From contig SIBK01000031.1 in the NCBI GenBank assembly GCA_009695205.1, positions 1 through 46,997 of the forward strand: a DNA stretch of 46,997 nucleotides, given 5' to 3'. This DNA is from Pedosphaera sp. Its GTDB lineage: Bacteria > Verrucomicrobiota > Verrucomicrobiia > Limisphaerales > UBA9464. Position 1 is the first letter of the stretch. The number at the start of each line of letters is the position of its first letter. A program made the translations under genes and the position numbers. The notes under the pieces are model-generated. The model had not been told where the DNA came from, ran no database searches, and saw only the letters and a program-made list of their open reading frames with translations. Of the stretch, positions 45,281 through 46,997 are shown in pieces.

Positions 45281-46696
45281 TTAGGCGCGTTTCAATTTCG
45301 GTCCGGCGGGAGTATCTTCGACGAGCCAGCCCATTGCCTTCAGCTCGTTCCGAAGGGCATCCGCGTGGGCAAAATCACGGACTTGCTTGGCGGCGGTACG
45401 GGCGTCCAACAGGGCAACTGCGTCTGCGGGTGTCGAATCCTCAACGCGTCTTCCGAGTCCCAAGACCTCGTCCAGTCGATTCCATGTGGCAACGGCGTCT
45501 GCGGCCTTCATTGATGTCACTCCACCGGTAGCCAGCAGTCGGTTTTGGTCACGCACCCAGTCAAAGACCACGCTCCAGGCTCGCGAAACGTTCAGGTCGT
45601 CGTCCATGGCTTCCGTGAACCGAGCCAGAACGTCGGCGTTTGGAGAACCGCGTTGAGACGCGGCGAGCCCGACGAGTTTAGCGACACATTCATCGATGCG
45701 GGATAGAGCGCTTCGGGCTCCGTCGAGTCCTTCGAGGGTGAAATTAAACGTTTCGCGATAATGGGCGGAGAGCAGCAGTTGTCGGATTTCACGCCCCGAG
45801 TAGCCCTTGGAGCGAAGATCGCGGAGGGTGAAGAAATTGCCGAGGCTCTTGCTCATTTTCTTCCCCTCAACGAGGAGATGCGCGGCGTGTAGCCAGTACT
45901 TTACGAACCGCTGCCCAACGGGATATTCCAGCGCCCCTTCGCTCTGGGCAATTTCGTCCTCATGATGGGGGAAGGCTAGGTCCTCACCGCCTAAGTGAAG
46001 ATCGAAGCTCGGTCCGAGAAGCGCGGTGCTCATCGCAGAACATTCCAGATGCCAGCCCGGACGCCCGTCGCCCCACGGGCTGGGCCAGAAAACGTCTCCA
46101 TCGTCCGGGACACGGGCCTTCCAAAGACCGAAGTCTGCGGCAGCCTCCTTGTCATACTCGTCGCCCGACACCCGTTCGCCCGGGCGCATTTCATCAAAAT
46201 TGAGTTTCACGAGCTGACCGTAGCGGCAACCGCAGCCTTGGTAGTTGGAGATGCTGAACCACACGGAGCCATCGGGAGTTTGGTAGGCGATTCCTCGCTT
46301 CAAGAGTTTCGCCACGAGGTCAATCATCTGGGGCATGTACTCCGTCGCCCTCGGGAGATGATGCGGCATGCGGCAGTTGAGTTCGGTGAGGTCTTCGAGA
46401 AATGCTTTTTCGTATTCGTTGGTGAAGTCGCGCAACGAGCGATCGGTTTCACGGAGGCGGCGCAGGATCTTGTCTTCCACGTCCGTGATATTCATCACGT
46501 GCTTCACGGAGAAACCTCGGAATTCCAGGGTACGCCGTGTCAGGTCGCTGAACACGAAGGTGCGAAAGTTACCGATGTGGCAATAGTCGTAAACTGTTGG
46601 ACCGCAACAGTACATGCCGACAGAACTCCGGGTTGGATTGAGAGGCTCGAACGGTTCCAGAGAACGTGAAAGTGTGTTAAATAGATTCAGACTCAT
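45281..46696 (-). CDS. cysS: Cysteinyl-tRNA synthetase
   Basis: 471 residues from the ATG at 46694-46696; a further 21 codons upstream are open but do not look like family sequence. The class I signatures are HIGN (40-43, in CGPTVYDYCHIGNFRTF) and KMSKS (280-284). Zinc ligands are expected among CGP (Cys30/31), the WHLECSAMS cysteine and HHEDE. It charges tRNA-Cys. The 197-bp gap after it holds a piece of a common dispersed repeat (CCACGGATGAACACAG) and nothing else. Sure. Confidence 0.97.
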   Translation of the reverse strand: MSLNLFNTLSRSLEPFEPLNPTRSSVGMYCCGPTVYDYCHIGNFRTFVFSDLTRRTLEFRGFSVKHVMNITDVEDKILRRLRETDRSLRDFTNEYEKAFLEDLTELNCRMPHHLPRATEYMPQMIDLVAKLLKRGIAYQTPDGSVWFSISNYQGCGCRYGQLVKLNFDEMRPGERVSGDEYDKEAAADFGLWKARVPDDGDVFWPSPWGDGRPGWHLECSAMSTALLGPSFDLHLGGEDLAFPHHEDEIAQSEGALEYPVGQRFVKYWLHAAHLLVEGKKMSKSLGNFFTLRDLRSKGYSGREIRQLLLSAHYRETFNFTLEGLDGARSALSRIDECVAKLVGLAASQRGSPNADVLARFTEAMDDDLNVSRAWSVVFDWVRDQNRLLATGGVTSMKAADAVATWNRLDEVLGLGRRVEDSTPADAVALLDARTAAKQVRDFAHADALRNELKAMGWLVEDTPAGPKLKRA

Positions 46697-46870
46697 CGGT
46701 ACGGAGGCGGAAAGTGCGGGCAAACGGGTGCTGAAAAAAGGGAAAAATAGAACCTTCACTCACAGCGTGAGGATTCACAGGCAGTCGGATTCTTCCGAGG
46801 AGACGGCTCCTTTGTCGGAGGACGAATATCTCCAAAGCGAGAACGGATCAGGACGCGCTTTTCAAAGCGA

Positions 46871-46996
46871 TTAAGAGATTGAGGACGAAGGGGATGATCG
46901 ATTTTGCGGAACAATCTTCCCGAAGTTTTCCATGCTCCCGGGATGGGTAAACCAAAACGAATTCCCCTCCAACCCGCCGAGCAGGAGATCCTGGAT
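46871..46996 (-). CDS. C-terminal end of an unidentified protein, runs off right edge
   Basis: The minus strand is open from the edge to a TAA at 46871-46873: IQDLLLGGLEGNSFWFTHPG then SMENFGKIVPQ and a Ser-rich end. The FWFTHPGSMENFGKIVP run looks like real protein rather than a chance frame. I do not recognise the family. It would be transcribed in the same direction as cysS, 174 bp upstream of it. Confidence 0.4.
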   Translation of the reverse strand: MQDLLLGGLEGNSFWFTHPGSMENFGKIVPQNRSSPSSSIS

Positions 46997-46997
46997 C

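Noticed and set aside
46614-46874. 86-codon plus-strand frame over the cysS start
   Set aside because: Antisense to cysS and its leader; no family resemblance. The minus-strand C-terminal fragment entering at the edge is better supported.

Overview
The window looks like a chromosomal segment of a verrucomicrobial (Verrucomicrobiota, Pedosphaera/Limisphaerales-like) soil or freshwater bacterium. Pointers are the DUF1549/DUF1553 plus DUF1501 secreted protein pair, PQQ-propeller and cytochrome c/dehydrogenase secreted proteins, GC-rich verrucomicrobial-style dispersed hairpin repeats, and housekeeping genes (ftsH, dnaX, acs, cysS). Taxonomy is inferred from family content, not from a marker phylogeny. 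A BamHI/Sau3A-type GGATC sits at both ends, so this may be a cloned insert, but that is only suggestive.

Layout. 1-10.3 kb is a disturbed, accessory-like stretch: an IS1634-like transposase remnant, the DUF1549/1553-DUF1501 pair, an internally deleted REP-associated (RAYT) transposase relic with four copies of a short iterated repeat around it and around an SMP-30 lactonase gene, a class III adenylate cyclase-TPR gene broken by a 16-bp duplication and an in-frame TGA, a histidine-kinase fragment, and an intact PQQ-propeller protein. 10.5-14 kb is one very large gene resembling PPi-type PEP carboxykinase. 14.4-23 kb is mostly housekeeping: ftsH and dnaX on the minus strand, the SRP RNA gene (ffs) just upstream of dnaX, the N-terminal half of carbamoyl-phosphate synthase large subunit as a stand-alone gene, a DUF5069 protein, an unknown protein and an ABC ATPase. 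23-32.5 kb holds a fatty acid desaturase, a cytochrome c-sugar dehydrogenase fusion, an RlmI-like rRNA methyltransferase, a ferredoxin, a secreted propeller-toroid protein, a separate CoaB-like protein, a TauE/SafE exporter and a glutaredoxin. 32.5-37 kb holds acetyl-CoA synthetase, a strong bidirectional terminator, slyX with a small DUF2007-like partner, and a secreted DUF3352-like protein.

37-41.5 kb is the clearest functional unit: a sulfate/thiosulfate ABC importer (sbp-cysT-cysW-cysA, overlapping genes) divergent from an Rrf2-family regulator with a conserved-style cysteine cluster, with two perfect inverted repeats between them. 41.8-46.7 kb (minus strand) has an Ate/Bpt-like aminoacyl-tRNA-protein transferase homologue, alanine racemase translationally coupled to an ATP-grasp ligase, and cysteinyl-tRNA synthetase. 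The end of another minus-strand gene enters at the right edge.

The most interesting items are the RAYT relic with its iterated repeats, the doubly broken cyclase-TPR gene, dnaX lacking three of four zinc-module cysteines, the split carB, the PPi-PEPCK-like giant protein, and the coupled ATP-grasp/alanine racemase pair. I did not find a convincing wholly new defence or biosynthetic system. No CRISPR array, tRNA or rRNA gene was seen. All calls rest on reading the sequence and recalled family motifs; no searches were run.
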